This document shows, one piece after another, positions 39,718-48,537 of a stretch of DNA of 64,000 bases. The translations under genes and the position numbers were made by a program. Below the pieces are notes generated by a model, which did not search any database, was not told the origin of the DNA, and saw only the letters and a program-made list of their open reading frames with translations. The DNA is taken from assembly GCF_026913205.2 (NCBI RefSeq), contig NZ_CP168151.1, positions 930,001 through 994,000 on the forward strand, read 5' to 3'. The stretch's first letter is position 1. Each line of letters begins with the position of its first letter. This stretch comes from Lentilactobacillus sp. SPB1-3. GTDB lineage: Bacteria > Bacillota > Bacilli > Lactobacillales > Lactobacillaceae.

Positions 39718-39867
39718 ATGCGAGTACACATTACTATGGAATGTACTGAATGCCACGAACGCACATACTTATCAAGCAAGAACCGTCGTAACAACCCAGA
39801 CCGTTTGGAGCTTAACAAGTATTGCCCTCGTGACCGTAAAGTTACATTACATCGCGAAACTAAGTAA
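39718..39867 (+). CDS. rpmG: 50S ribosomal protein L33
   Basis: 49 residues, [17 protein letters not shown]... ending KVTLHRETK. The start at 39718 has GGAGG ten bases upstream; the frame continues further 5' but without a ribosome site. The first zinc pair CTEC is kept, but the second is CPRD, so the four-Cys zinc knuckle is incomplete. A terminator overlaps the stop. Confidence 0.96.
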   Translation: MRVHITMECTECHERTYLSSKNRRNNPDRLELNKYCPRDRKVTLHRETK

Positions 39868-39898
39868 GGTTTGGGTGGTTACCCAAACCTTTTTATTT
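39866..39898 (+). terminator. Rho-independent terminator after rpmG
   Basis: AAGGTTTGGGT/ACCCAAACCTT around GGTT, followed by TTTATTTT. Confidence 0.88.
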
Positions 39899-39954
39899 TG
39901 CTCAATTATATTAATAAGTGGAATGAATACTAATTAGTTAGGGTAGGTGGTTAA

Positions 39955-40494
39955 ATGAACAAGAAAGACATTCGCGCAGAAGTTATCCCGATCCTAACAG
40001 AGTATCTAAAAACTGATGATGGGCAGAAGAATGCACATAATCTATATCTGCAGTTGTTTTCTTCGCCTCTATTCAAAAGTAGTCAAACAATCGGAGTGAC
40101 TTTAAGCATGGCGGGTGAACTTGACACTCAACCAATTATTGATCAAGGCAATGCCACGGGAAAACGGATGGTAATTCCAAGGACTCTGCCCAATTTTAAA
40201 ATGGAATTTGTTGAACTTAATAGTGAAACAAGCCTTGAGAAGACCAAATTTGGCGTTTCTGAGCCAATAAATGGTTCTGTGATCAATGCAAGCGATATTG
40301 ATTTAATCGTTGTTCCTGGACTTGCATTCGCTCCTGATGGAGCCCGTGTCGGGTTTGGTGCTGGATTTTATGATCGATATCTGAGAAATTATGTCGGTGA
40401 GACAGTTTCGTTAGCTTTAAAACCACAATATTTTCCGGTTGCAAAGTGGGACGTCACCGACTATGATGTTTTGATAAAAAATATATACCATTAA
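39955..40494 (+). CDS. 5-formyltetrahydrofolate cyclo-ligase
   Basis: 179 residues. Converts 5-formyl-THF to 5,10-methenyl-THF with ATP. Signature VPGLAFAPDGARVGFGAGFYDRYL near the C-terminus, and an R/K-rich N-terminal ATP site. It starts the yqgN-rhomboid-yqgQ-glcK-rhodanese unit, with gaps of 11 to 44 bases and no terminator. Confidence 0.94.
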   Translation: MNKKDIRAEVIPILTEYLKTDDGQKNAHNLYLQLFSSPLFKSSQTIGVTLSMAGELDTQPIIDQGNATGKRMVIPRTLPNFKMEFVELNSETSLEKTKFGVSEPINGSVINASDIDLIVVPGLAFAPDGARVGFGAGFYDRYLRNYVGETVSLALKPQYFPVAKWDVTDYDVLIKNIYH

Positions 40495-40505
40495 GGAGAA
40501 CAATC

Positions 40506-41162
40506 TTGATTAGACAAAAACCGTTTGTGACTTATTCTTTATTAGCGATTATGGTTGTAGTATTCGGAATCATGACGCTTAGTGGTGGCACAGAAAACCC
40601 AGCTGTGTTAGTGGAGTTTGGTGCTAAATATAATCCGTTGATCGTGGAAGGCCAATATTGGCGATTTATTACCCCGATTTTTATTCACATCGGATTCATG
40701 CATATATTGATGAACGGAATCACATTGTACTTTATCGGTCAATATGTGGAAAATATTTTCGGACACGCCCGGTTTTTTGCGATTTTTATGATTTCTGGAA
40801 TTATCGGGAACTTTGCTAGCTTCGCATTTAATGATGGCATATCAGCAGGTGCTAGTACCGCGATATTTGGGCTGTTTGGAGCGTTCTTAATGTTAGGTGA
40901 AAGCTTCCAAGATAATCCGATGATCGTGTCGTTAGCACGGACATTTTTGCTGTTTGTTGCGCTTAATATTGGTATGGATTTGTTCGTATCCGGCATCGAT
41001 ATTGCTGGACACATCGGAGGCTTAATTGCCGGCTTCTTAAGCGCATACATTGTTGGCGTGAATTTCGACAAAATTCCCAGAATTAAACGAATTATTTCGT
41101 CAATCATGTTATTATTTGTTGCGGGAGCAATTTTATACCTCGGTTTTCGAAAAAACATGTAA
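40506..41162 (+). CDS. Rhomboid family intramembrane serine protease
   Basis: 218 residues, TTG start with AAGGAG upstream. Six membrane helices. Catalytic Ser in GASTAIFGLFG (near residue 118) and His in AGHIGG (near 165); the HxxMN motif is HIGFMHILMNG. It cleaves membrane proteins within the bilayer; the Bacillus relative in this gene order is GluP. It lacks the long soluble N-terminal and TPR parts of GluP. Confidence 0.94.
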   Translation: MIRQKPFVTYSLLAIMVVVFGIMTLSGGTENPAVLVEFGAKYNPLIVEGQYWRFITPIFIHIGFMHILMNGITLYFIGQYVENIFGHARFFAIFMISGIIGNFASFAFNDGISAGASTAIFGLFGAFLMLGESFQDNPMIVSLARTFLLFVALNIGMDLFVSGIDIAGHIGGLIAGFLSAYIVGVNFDKIPRIKRIISSIMLLFVAGAILYLGFRKNM

Positions 41163-41206
41163 AAAATTTTCGAAATTGAAAGAAATTTTTATTAGGATGT
41201 GAGATA

Positions 41207-41419
41207 ATGAAAACGCTATATGATGTTCAACAGCTTCTAAAAAAGTTCGATATTTACGTTTACGTTGGAAAAAGAATTTGGGATATTGAAGTTATGGCGT
41301 TAGAACTCGACCATCTGCATGAAGCCAAACTTATTTCTCAAAATGATTTTTTGCACGCCAAAATGGTTTTAACTCGAGAACATCGTGTGGAGGAGCAAAA
41401 ACAAGATAAAGATATCTAG
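41207..41419 (+). CDS. YqgQ family protein
   Basis: 70 residues, mostly helical, with the family core YDVQQLLKKFDIYVYVGKRIWDIEVMALEL. Function unknown. It always sits between the rhomboid gene and glcK in this group, as here, and the next gene starts 12 bases later. Confidence 0.9.
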   Translation: MKTLYDVQQLLKKFDIYVYVGKRIWDIEVMALELDHLHEAKLISQNDFLHAKMVLTREHRVEEQKQDKDI

Positions 41420-41431
41420 GAGGAAGTAAGC

Positions 41432-42400
41432 ATGGCAAAGAAATTGATTGGAATCGATTTAGGGGGAACCACAACAAAATTTGCTTTTCTTGATGAACAG
41501 GGGAATGTTCTTTCTAAGTGGAGAATCATTACGGACATTACCGATGAAGGGTCACACATTGTTCCAAATATGATCAAATCCATTGAAGATCAAATGAGAA
41601 GAGAAGATTATAATTCTGATGATTTCATTGGAATCGGAATGGGTACTCCAGGGACGGTAAATCGTGACGAAGGAACTGTAGTTGGTGCTTACAACCTCAA
41701 CTGGAAAGAAGTGCAACCGGTTCGTCAGCAAATTAGTGGAGCACTAAAATTGCCAATCTTTATCGACAACGATGCTAACTGTGCAGCTCTTGGTGAATTT
41801 TGGAAGGGTGCCGGAAACGACGCGGATGACGTGGTCTTCGTTACTCTTGGTACTGGTGTTGGTGGTGGTGTCGTTGTTGACGGTCACTTAGCCCACGGTA
41901 TTAATGGTAGTGCCGGAGAAATCGGTCACATCTGTGTTGAGAAGAATGGTTTCTTATGTACTTGTGGTAAACGCGGTTGTTTGGAACAATACGCATCAGC
42001 TACTGGTGTTGTAAATGTTGCTAAGGATACTGCTGCTAACTTTACTGGTCATTCACGAATCAAGGAATTGATCGACAATGATGAAGACATTACATCGAAA
42101 TTGATTTTCTTCTTAGCAGACAATGGTGATATCTTGGCTAACCAAATCGTTAACCGTGTATGTTCATACTTAGGTTTGGCACTTTCACATATTGGTAATA
42201 TTTTGAACCCAGAAAACATTATCATCGGTGGTGGAGTTTCAGGTGCTGGTAACACTTTGTTACAACCAACGACAAGATCATTCCAAGAAAATGCCTTTCC
42301 ATCTGTTAGAGATTCAACTAGACTTAAGTTAGCTCAATTAGGTAATGATGCTGGTGTTATTGGTGCCGCATCATTAGCCTTACAAACAAAATCAATGTAA
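41432..42400 (+). CDS. glcK: ROK-family glucokinase
   Basis: 322 residues. Phosphorylates glucose with ATP at the head of glycolysis. ATP site IGIDLGGTTTKFAF (5-18), glucose-binding FIDNDANCAALGE, and the ROK zinc cluster CTCGKRGCLEQYAS (near 174-187). AGGAGG ribosome site. It may also feed carbon catabolite control, since glucokinase supplies glucose 6-phosphate (inference). Confidence 0.96.
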   Translation: MAKKLIGIDLGGTTTKFAFLDEQGNVLSKWRIITDITDEGSHIVPNMIKSIEDQMRREDYNSDDFIGIGMGTPGTVNRDEGTVVGAYNLNWKEVQPVRQQISGALKLPIFIDNDANCAALGEFWKGAGNDADDVVFVTLGTGVGGGVVVDGHLAHGINGSAGEIGHICVEKNGFLCTCGKRGCLEQYASATGVVNVAKDTAANFTGHSRIKELIDNDEDITSKLIFFLADNGDILANQIVNRVCSYLGLALSHIGNILNPENIIIGGGVSGAGNTLLQPTTRSFQENAFPSVRDSTRLKLAQLGNDAGVIGAASLALQTKSM

Positions 42401-42424
42401 GAATTTAAAGGAGTGAAGTAACAA

Positions 42425-42838
42425 GTGAATGTTGCTGCAATTAGTGGAAGTTTAATATCGTGGATTGTGTTGGTAATTTTATTATTAGCTTGGTTTGGTT
42501 ATTATACTTTTCAAAATTATCAGGTTCGACAAGTAGCTACATATTTATCGAATGAAGAGTTCAGAAAGGGTATGCGTCGAGCTCAAGTTATTGATCTACG
42601 AGAAAAAAGCAACTTTAAAAGTGGCCATATTCTTGGGGCTAGAAGCCTACCATATTCAACACTTCGTAGTTTTTATGCTCAAATCAGAGCTGATTTACCA
42701 GTTTACTTATATGACCAAGGAAGAACGGTTAGTAAGCGAGCTGCAGTTCTCCTAGGTAAAAAAGGTTATAAGAACATTTACATCTTGAAGACTGGTTATC
42801 AAAACTGGGACGGTAAAGAGAAAAAAGACGAAATCTAA
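42425..42838 (+). CDS. Membrane-anchored rhodanese-like protein lacking the catalytic Cys
   Basis: 137 residues, GTG start with AAAGGAG upstream. One N-terminal membrane helix (about 10-30) and a rhodanese domain (about 45-132). The active-site loop reads YLYDQGRTVSKRA, with Asp where sulfurtransferases have Cys, so it is probably non-catalytic and may bind a partner or phosphate ion. It is conserved after glcK in lactobacilli. A terminator follows directly. Confidence 0.9.
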   Translation: MNVAAISGSLISWIVLVILLLAWFGYYTFQNYQVRQVATYLSNEEFRKGMRRAQVIDLREKSNFKSGHILGARSLPYSTLRSFYAQIRADLPVYLYDQGRTVSKRAAVLLGKKGYKNIYILKTGYQNWDGKEKKDEI

Positions 42839-42884
42839 AAAAAGTTGGTATAAAACAATTGCATGTTTTATACCAACTTTTTTA
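42839..42884. terminator. Bidirectional terminator after the rhodanese gene
   Basis: AAAAGTTGGTATAAAACA pairs with TGTTTTATACCAACTTTT, flanked by A and T runs on the two sides. It also ends the convergent DUF3042 gene. Confidence 0.88.
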
Positions 42885-42898
42885 TTTCGAATTGCTGA

Positions 42899-43075
42899 TT
42901 ATCCTTGGTGAGAAGAACGACTTTTACGCATTGCTTTTCTGCGATTATCGTCGAAACGTTCCTCTTCTTCTTCGATTGGATCTACGACAGTCTTTTTAAA
43001 AGTAAACAGATCACTGAATAGTGCAGCTAATGTGGCAAGGATTCCTACGAATAAACCACCTGTGAATTTCTTCAT
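42899..43075 (-). CDS. DUF3042 family protein
   Basis: 58 residues, below common length cut-offs. MKKFTGGLFVGILATLAALFSD gives one N-terminal membrane segment; FKKTVVDPIEEEEERFDDNRRKAMRKSR is the charged family tail. AAGGGGG lies upstream of the ATG on the minus strand. DUF3042 is a Lactobacillales family of unknown function. Divergent from miaA. Confidence 0.85.
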   Translation of the reverse strand: MKKFTGGLFVGILATLAALFSDLFTFKKTVVDPIEEEEERFDDNRRKAMRKSRSSHQG

Positions 43076-43142
43076 ATTAAATGCCCCCTTTTCTTAGTTT
43101 ATAATTATATTATGCTTGATTTACAGTGAATTATCTAGTTAA

Positions 43143-43171
43143 TTGTCCTAATTCTTATGATAGGATATAGA
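43143..43171 (+). promoter_or_regulatory. Promoter of miaA
   Basis: TTGTCC (43143-43148), a 17-base spacer and TATAGA (43166-43171), 27 bases before the start codon. Confidence 0.55.
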
Positions 43172-43198
43172 AAGCAATTATAGAAATGGAGAGAAAAA

Positions 43199-44119
43199 AT
43201 GCACAAAGTTTTGGCAATCGTTGGACCAACTGCAGTTGGTAAAACTCAACTATCGATAGAGTTAGCAAAACAACTGAATGGTGAAATTATTTCAGGTGAT
43301 TCAATGCAGGTTTATCGTGGCTTAGATATTGGAACTGCCAAAATAAAACCTGAAGAGATGCAGGGCATCCCTCATCATTTGATTGATATTTGCGATGTCA
43401 ATGAACGCTATACCGTTGCTAGATTTGTAGAAGATGCAATTGAGGCTATCAAAGAAATCGAAGCTGCTGGTAAGTTGCCAATCATTGTTGGCGGTACTGG
43501 ATTTTATTTGCAAGCACTTGAACAGGGATTGAACTTAGGTGGCAATCAAGATGTCAGTGAATCACCAGTTCGACAAGAATTACTTGCTAAAGCGACCGAG
43601 ATGGGTTATCAAGCAATGCATGACTGGCTGCTTAAAGTCGATCCTAAAGCTGCCGAAAAAATACCGGCAACTAATCAAAGACGAGTTATTCGGGCTTTAG
43701 AAGTGTATTTGCAGACGGGTGAGAGGTTCTCAGAACAAATTAACAACGAATCCAATCTGGATTTTAAATACGTTACGCTAACTGCTGATAGAGAATTACT
43801 ATATGACCGCATTAATCGTCGAGTAGATATTATGGTCGAAGAAGGTTTGTTTAAAGAAGCTCGGTGGCTATATGATCAAGGCGGTAGAAGTTTATCAGCT
43901 AGTCAGGGGATTGGCTATCACGAATTATTCGATTATTTTGATAACCAAACTTCTAAAGAAAATGCGATTGCCAAAGTTAAACAAGACTCTCGTCATTATG
44001 CTAAACGCCAATTAACATGGTTTAGACATAAGGTGAAATCAAATTGGTATAACTTGATTCAACACGAAAATACGGTTGATGAAATCATTGAAGATGCGCG
44101 TGAATGGCTGAAAAACTAG
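43199..44119 (+). CDS. miaA: tRNA dimethylallyltransferase
   Basis: 306 residues. Adds dimethylallyl to A37 of tRNAs that read U-starting codons. P-loop GPTAVGKTQLS (8-18), DSMQVYRGLDIGTAK, and QRRVIRALEVY. Placed directly before glnRA, a common order in Firmicutes. Confidence 0.97.
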   Translation: MHKVLAIVGPTAVGKTQLSIELAKQLNGEIISGDSMQVYRGLDIGTAKIKPEEMQGIPHHLIDICDVNERYTVARFVEDAIEAIKEIEAAGKLPIIVGGTGFYLQALEQGLNLGGNQDVSESPVRQELLAKATEMGYQAMHDWLLKVDPKAAEKIPATNQRRVIRALEVYLQTGERFSEQINNESNLDFKYVTLTADRELLYDRINRRVDIMVEEGLFKEARWLYDQGGRSLSASQGIGYHELFDYFDNQTSKENAIAKVKQDSRHYAKRQLTWFRHKVKSNWYNLIQHENTVDEIIEDAREWLKN

Positions 44120-44131
44120 GATTTTATTAAA

Positions 44132-44148
44132 TGTTATATTTTATGACA
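44132..44148 (+). promoter_or_regulatory. GlnR operator
   Basis: TGTTATATTTTATGACA matches the GlnR/TnrA consensus TGTNA-N7-TNACA at every fixed base. It ends seven bases upstream of the glnR -35 box, as expected for autoregulation by GlnR with glutamine-bound glutamine synthetase. Confidence 0.85.
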
Positions 44149-44155
44149 TATGAAG

Positions 44156-44183
44156 TTGACTATTGACTGGTAAATGATATTAT
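44156..44183 (+). promoter_or_regulatory. Promoter of glnRA
   Basis: TTGACT (44156-44161), a 16-base spacer and TATTAT (44178-44183). Confidence 0.7.
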
Positions 44184-44210
44184 TAAATTATGTTTTGGTG
44201 GAGGTGAAAA

Positions 44211-44594
44211 ATGTCTGAGAAGGAATTACGGCGTTCGCTATCGGTGCTGCCAATCGGAACAGTAATGAAGCTGACTGATTTATCAGCCAGGCAAATTCGT
44301 TACTATGAAGAGCAAGGGTTAGTGATGCCCGAGCGAAACGACGGTAACCGGCGAATGTATTCATTAAATGATATTGATCGGATCCTTGAAATTAAGGATT
44401 ATCTTGACGATGGATTAAACATTTCTGGAATCAAGGAAGTTTACAAAAAGCAACAACAGCTTGAGGACGAAAAGAAAAATCATCAAGATACACAATTGAC
44501 CGACAGCGATGTTCGGCGAATTTTGGAAGATGAATTTCTACATATTAGTGGACTAATGCCACCTTCTTCCACATTTAATAACCAAAAACTATAA
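44211..44594 (+). CDS. glnR: MerR-family nitrogen regulator GlnR
   Basis: 127 residues. MerR winged helix-turn-helix (LTDLSARQIRYYEEQGLVMPERNDGNRRMYS) near 20-50, a dimerisation helix, and a C-terminal tail ending MPPSSTFNNQKL that in GlnR senses glutamine synthetase. Represses glnRA and ammonium/glutamine uptake genes when nitrogen is plentiful. A matching operator lies upstream. Confidence 0.96.
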   Translation: MSEKELRRSLSVLPIGTVMKLTDLSARQIRYYEEQGLVMPERNDGNRRMYSLNDIDRILEIKDYLDDGLNISGIKEVYKKQQQLEDEKKNHQDTQLTDSDVRRILEDEFLHISGLMPPSSTFNNQKL

Positions 44595-44618
44595 ATCATA
44601 GATAGGGGATTGATCAGG

Positions 44619-45962
44619 ATGGCAACAAGGCATGATTATACTAAAGACGATATTCGACAAATGGTTGAGGATGAAAACGTTAAGTTTCTTCGACTAATGT
44701 TTACAGATTTATTCGGAACGATTAAGAACGTTGAAGTACCGATAACTCAATTGGAAAAACTTTTGGACAACAAATTAATGTTTGATGGTTCTTCAATTGA
44801 AGGATTTGTCCGCATTGAAGAAAGTGATATGTACCTATATCCTGATCTTTCAACTTGGATGATTTTCCCATGGAGTTCAGAACGAGGCAAAATTGCTCGT
44901 GTTATTTGTGAAGTTTATACTCCAGATGGCAAGCCATTCGCTGGTGATCCAAGAAATAACTTGATCCGAGTTCTTGAAGATATGAAGAAAGCTGGTTTTA
45001 CAAGCTTCAATATTGGACCAGAACCAGAATTCTTCTTGTTCAAGATGAACGAAAACGGTGAACCAACCCTTAACTTGAATGATAAGGGTAGTTACTTCGA
45101 TATGGCACCAATGGATCTTGGTGAAAATTGTCGTCGTGAAATTGTTTTAACTCTTGAAGAAATGGGCTTTGATGTCGAAGCTGCCCATCATGAAGTTGCC
45201 CCTGGTCAACACGAAATTGACTTTAAGTATGCTGATGCCTTAACAGCTGCTGATAACATTCAAACATTCAAATTGGTTGTTAAAACTATTGCTAGAAAAT
45301 ATGGTTTGTATGCAACCTTTATGCCAAAACCACTTAGCGGTATCAATGGTTCAGGTATGCATTTAAACATGTCATTATTCACTGATAAGGGTAATGCCTT
45401 CTACAATGAATCAGGAGATTTAGAGTTATCTAAAGATGCTTACAACTTCTTAGGTGGACTTTTGAAGCATGCTAGAGCATTTACAGCCATTTGTAACCCA
45501 ATCGTTAACTCATACAAGCGTTTGGTTCCTGGTTACGAAGCTCCTGTATATGTTGCGTGGTCAGGTTCTAACCGTTCACCATTGATCAGAATTCCTAATG
45601 CCCGTGGTAATTCTACACGACTAGAAGTTAGGAGTGTGGATCCTGCTGCTAACCCATACTTAGCAATTGCTTGTGTTCTTGAAGCTGGCTTAGACGGTCT
45701 TAAGAATGAAATTGAACCTGAAGATAGTGTTGACCGTAACATTTATCGAATGGATGCTGAAGAACGCCAAGAAAGTCATATTAAGAACTTACCTGACACA
45801 TTGCATAATGCACTTAAAGACTTAGCAACTGATGATGTCATGAAGAATGCTTTGGGGACTAAACTTTACCAAAGTTTCTACGAAGCTAAGAATTTGGAAT
45901 ATGATTCATATCGTACCCAAGTTTCTGAGTGGGAAAGAGATCAATATCTCGAATTATACTAA
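44619..45962 (+). CDS. glnA: Type I glutamine synthetase
   Basis: 447 residues from the ATG at 44619; a TTG nine bases upstream is too close to TAGGGG to be used. Makes glutamine from glutamate and ammonia with ATP. Signatures: FDGSSIEGF, the ATP-binding [17 protein letters not shown], and NRSPLIRIP. No adenylylation-site loop, as in the Firmicutes GSI-alpha type, which is feedback-inhibited and partners GlnR. A strong terminator ends the operon. Confidence 0.98.
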   Translation: MATRHDYTKDDIRQMVEDENVKFLRLMFTDLFGTIKNVEVPITQLEKLLDNKLMFDGSSIEGFVRIEESDMYLYPDLSTWMIFPWSSERGKIARVICEVYTPDGKPFAGDPRNNLIRVLEDMKKAGFTSFNIGPEPEFFLFKMNENGEPTLNLNDKGSYFDMAPMDLGENCRREIVLTLEEMGFDVEAAHHEVAPGQHEIDFKYADALTAADNIQTFKLVVKTIARKYGLYATFMPKPLSGINGSGMHLNMSLFTDKGNAFYNESGDLELSKDAYNFLGGLLKHARAFTAICNPIVNSYKRLVPGYEAPVYVAWSGSNRSPLIRIPNARGNSTRLEVRSVDPAANPYLAIACVLEAGLDGLKNEIEPEDSVDRNIYRMDAEERQESHIKNLPDTLHNALKDLATDDVMKNALGTKLYQSFYEAKNLEYDSYRTQVSEWERDQYLELY

Positions 45963-45982
45963 GCTTAAATGGCTAAGAAGGG

Positions 45983-46012
45983 GACCTGAATTAATAATTC
46001 AGGTCTTTTTTT
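45983..46012 (+). terminator. Rho-independent terminator after glnA
   Basis: GACCTGAATT/AATTCAGGTC with a three-base loop and a run of seven T. Confidence 0.88.
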
Positions 46013-46131
46013 ATACTTTTTTACCAAAATTAGTAAATTTATGAAAAAAATCAAAGAAATGTCTTTATTTATAGTGATTAGTTAGATAACATTAATTAAG
46101 AATATAAATAAAAAAGTGATGAGGATACGTT

Positions 46132-47010
46132 ATGGATATGAACGAACAAAATGATCAATTTAGTCAAAATGATTCAATTTTGTCTTCAGCAATTGACCAT
46201 AAATTGGATTATTTAAATCAATTAAATGAATCAATCAAAAGTGGGGATGATTTAAAGTTATATGAATTGATTGATACTAACCGGTACAATCAAGAATTCA
46301 AGGGTGAAGAAGGCACAGAACAAGCCAACGATTTTAATTTAGTTGCTAATTTAGATTCTGAATTAAGTCATCATCTTAGTAATCAATTAATTAACTATCT
46401 TGGAAAGACGTATCCATTCTTTTATTATCATGAGTTTGATCTTGGAAGATTTAACATTTACTTTGGTAACTGGTGGGACCACCGTTTATTTGGGGAATTA
46501 GATGTGCTAAACGTCCAATTCCATTTTGCCGAAGATGAATATAATAAGTTATCTCAATCGTTTGAACTTGAATTACAAAACAAACGGGTCAACGATGACG
46601 AAATGAAGAGCTTGGCTGATGAAAATGAGCGCCTTGGCCAGTTAATGGATAGCCAAAGTGAACGTGATCAACAAAAGGATAGCTTGCGTGCCCAAATCAA
46701 GGAGAACGAAGAAAAATCGCCAATGCCTTGGGAAGCCGCAAAGGTTCGTGAAGAGCGTGAACAATTAAATCAATCAATGTTAGAGTTAACACAAATTGAT
46801 GAGGAAGCAAACGGCGCTCGTCAAACAATCAAAGACAATGAAGCTAAAATTCTTTCACTTTCAAAAGACGAAACTATTTTAAATCTTGAAAAACAAAATA
46901 TCAGAGCAACATTTGGTTCATTTGAAGAATTCAATCAAAATAACCAACAATTATATACAAAATATCTTACATTCTTATCAGATGGATTGAAGGTGAACGT
47001 AGATGAGTAA
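46132..47010 (+). CDS. Unrecognised coiled-coil protein
   Basis: 292 residues, acidic, no signal peptide or membrane helix. Residues 1-140 are mixed, with an aromatic-rich patch (YPFFYYHEFDLGRFNIYFGNWWDH). Residues about 145-255 form a long charged coiled coil (repeated NERL, REEREQL, NLEKQNI patterns) like the arms of SbcC/SMC proteins, but there is no ATPase motif. I do not recognise a function. It overlaps the next gene by eight bases, so the two are likely made together, possibly as a complex. Confidence 0.75.
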   Translation: MDMNEQNDQFSQNDSILSSAIDHKLDYLNQLNESIKSGDDLKLYELIDTNRYNQEFKGEEGTEQANDFNLVANLDSELSHHLSNQLINYLGKTYPFFYYHEFDLGRFNIYFGNWWDHRLFGELDVLNVQFHFAEDEYNKLSQSFELELQNKRVNDDEMKSLADENERLGQLMDSQSERDQQKDSLRAQIKENEEKSPMPWEAAKVREEREQLNQSMLELTQIDEEANGARQTIKDNEAKILSLSKDETILNLEKQNIRATFGSFEEFNQNNQQLYTKYLTFLSDGLKVNVDE

Positions 47011-47941
47011 CGATAACGATATGCAAGAAGCAGAAATTACCGTACAAGACACCTTCTCTTCATACACTGAATCAATCAAGACCGGCTTGGATAACGGTTT
47101 GAATTATGTTTTGCTATTCAATACCTTAGTTAACACTAATGATTTTGAAGAATTATTGAATGCTGCAGAACAACTTGCTGACTTTTCATTAGATTCTGAA
47201 TACTTGGAATTTCCACATCAATTCACTGGTGAGGATGTCCAAAGTATCTTCTTATCCCGGGTCTTAGAATTAGGTGGTGTTAGCGACCAGTTCAAACTTA
47301 AAGATACTAGCCGAATTCAAAAATTATTGGGTAACTTTAATGGTCTAGATGATCAACCATTTACTTTCAAAAAATCACCTAAATCAGAAGCCGGTTATTA
47401 CTTTGTGGCTACTAATGATGGTCAATCATTGATGTATCTTAATCTTAAGACCAAAGAATTAATGTTTAATGGTCGTGCACTGATTAACTTCTTTGTGGTA
47501 GTTCTTGAAGGCAAAGATATTGCAAGTATTAAGAACATGCTTAATACTTTGAAAAAATTTGGCAAGATTTTGAAGGAAACTTCTGGATTTACTGTTGAAT
47601 TTAACGTTCTAGATAGTTTCAATAATCAATTCTTTGAATTTGCCGGTGGTAATGTTGCCGAAGAAATCATGGATGAGTTATTTGTTAAGTCAGCAGAGAA
47701 TGAATACATCTTGATGGCAAACGAATCTGGTGACGCTATTTTGGACTTGAATGCCGACACAACTCTTGTCATTTCAAATAAGGGTACAGTTGATCATCCA
47801 AAATACGGTGCATACATTCAAGATAAGGATCAAGAAGAAAACTGGATCTACTTATTGTTAGATTACGACTTCTTGCAAAAGTGGTACTTGGATAACGAAA
47901 AGCAACTTGAGATTTTATCAAATCGAGTTGTGTTTGGTTAG
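47003..47941 (+). CDS. Unrecognised cytoplasmic protein, partner of the coiled-coil protein
   Basis: 312 residues, acidic, no membrane segment. Its start lies within the last codons of the gene before it (eight-base overlap), showing coupling. Secondary structure looks alpha then alpha/beta, with a FVVVLEGKDIASIKNML stretch in the middle. No motif I can name. The dUTPase gene follows 15 bases later. A joint role in DNA or nucleotide metabolism is only a guess from that neighbour and the SMC-like arm of the partner. Confidence 0.75.
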   Translation: MSNDNDMQEAEITVQDTFSSYTESIKTGLDNGLNYVLLFNTLVNTNDFEELLNAAEQLADFSLDSEYLEFPHQFTGEDVQSIFLSRVLELGGVSDQFKLKDTSRIQKLLGNFNGLDDQPFTFKKSPKSEAGYYFVATNDGQSLMYLNLKTKELMFNGRALINFFVVVLEGKDIASIKNMLNTLKKFGKILKETSGFTVEFNVLDSFNNQFFEFAGGNVAEEIMDELFVKSAENEYILMANESGDAILDLNADTTLVISNKGTVDHPKYGAYIQDKDQEENWIYLLLDYDFLQKWYLDNEKQLEILSNRVVFG

Positions 47942-47956
47942 AAACGGAGTTTAGTA

Positions 47957-48496
47957 ATGGATCTACAACAGATGCTAAGTGCTTCAGTGTACTTAAATCG
48001 CTTGATCGATAATAAAAAGAAATTGCACTGGGCTCCTGAAGCCAGAGTTCAAAATGCTTTTGTTGCTTTGGATGTTGAATTGTCTGAAGTGGCTAATACT
48101 TCTGAATGGTTCAAGGTTTGGAAGACTCATCGGGGTAAACATGATGAGAATCAAACTCCGGAAGAAACTTTGCTGTTTGAGTACGTTGATGCAATGGATT
48201 TCTTCTTGTTGATCTCTAATTTAAAGAACTGGAATCACGTGATTTTAAATACGCAACCGGATTTGGCAAAGATTGCTACTTATAAGCGTGAACAAAATCT
48301 AGACAAACAGTATTTAATTATCAAAAAGATGTTATTTAATGCATTCTTTGATCGCAGCGAGTCGGCCTTTAGTCATTGCTTTAGACTATTCATTAAAATG
48401 GGATTGGTTGATTTTGGCTTTTCTGAAGATCAGATTGAAAAAGCATTTATGGAAAAGAATGAATTAAATCAACAGCGTCAAGCTGAAGATTACTAA
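47957..48496 (+). CDS. Dimeric (all-alpha) dUTP diphosphatase
   Basis: 179 residues of the MazG-like dUTPase_2 superfamily. Metal/substrate motifs: LHWAPEARVQNAFVALDVELSEVANTSEWFK (the ExxxE-type site in VELSEVAN) and EYVDAMDFFLLIS (the ExxD site). It hydrolyses dUTP to dUMP to keep uracil out of DNA. Last gene of the three-gene unit after glnA. Confidence 0.82.
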   Translation: MDLQQMLSASVYLNRLIDNKKKLHWAPEARVQNAFVALDVELSEVANTSEWFKVWKTHRGKHDENQTPEETLLFEYVDAMDFFLLISNLKNWNHVILNTQPDLAKIATYKREQNLDKQYLIIKKMLFNAFFDRSESAFSHCFRLFIKMGLVDFGFSEDQIEKAFMEKNELNQQRQAEDY

Positions 48497-48528
48497 AAAA
48501 GGAAGTCCATTATGGACTTCCTTTTTGT
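48496..48528. terminator. Bidirectional terminator after the dUTPase gene
   Basis: AAGGAAGTCCA/TGGACTTCCTT around a three-base loop, with A6 and T5 runs on the two sides. It serves the convergent gene at 48538 too. Confidence 0.85.
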
Positions 48529-48537
48529 TTAGGATTA

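Noticed and set aside
40739-41158. 139-codon open frame on the minus strand inside the rhomboid gene
   Set aside because: Antisense shadow of a gene with clear catalytic motifs; its composition follows from the codon bias of the real gene.
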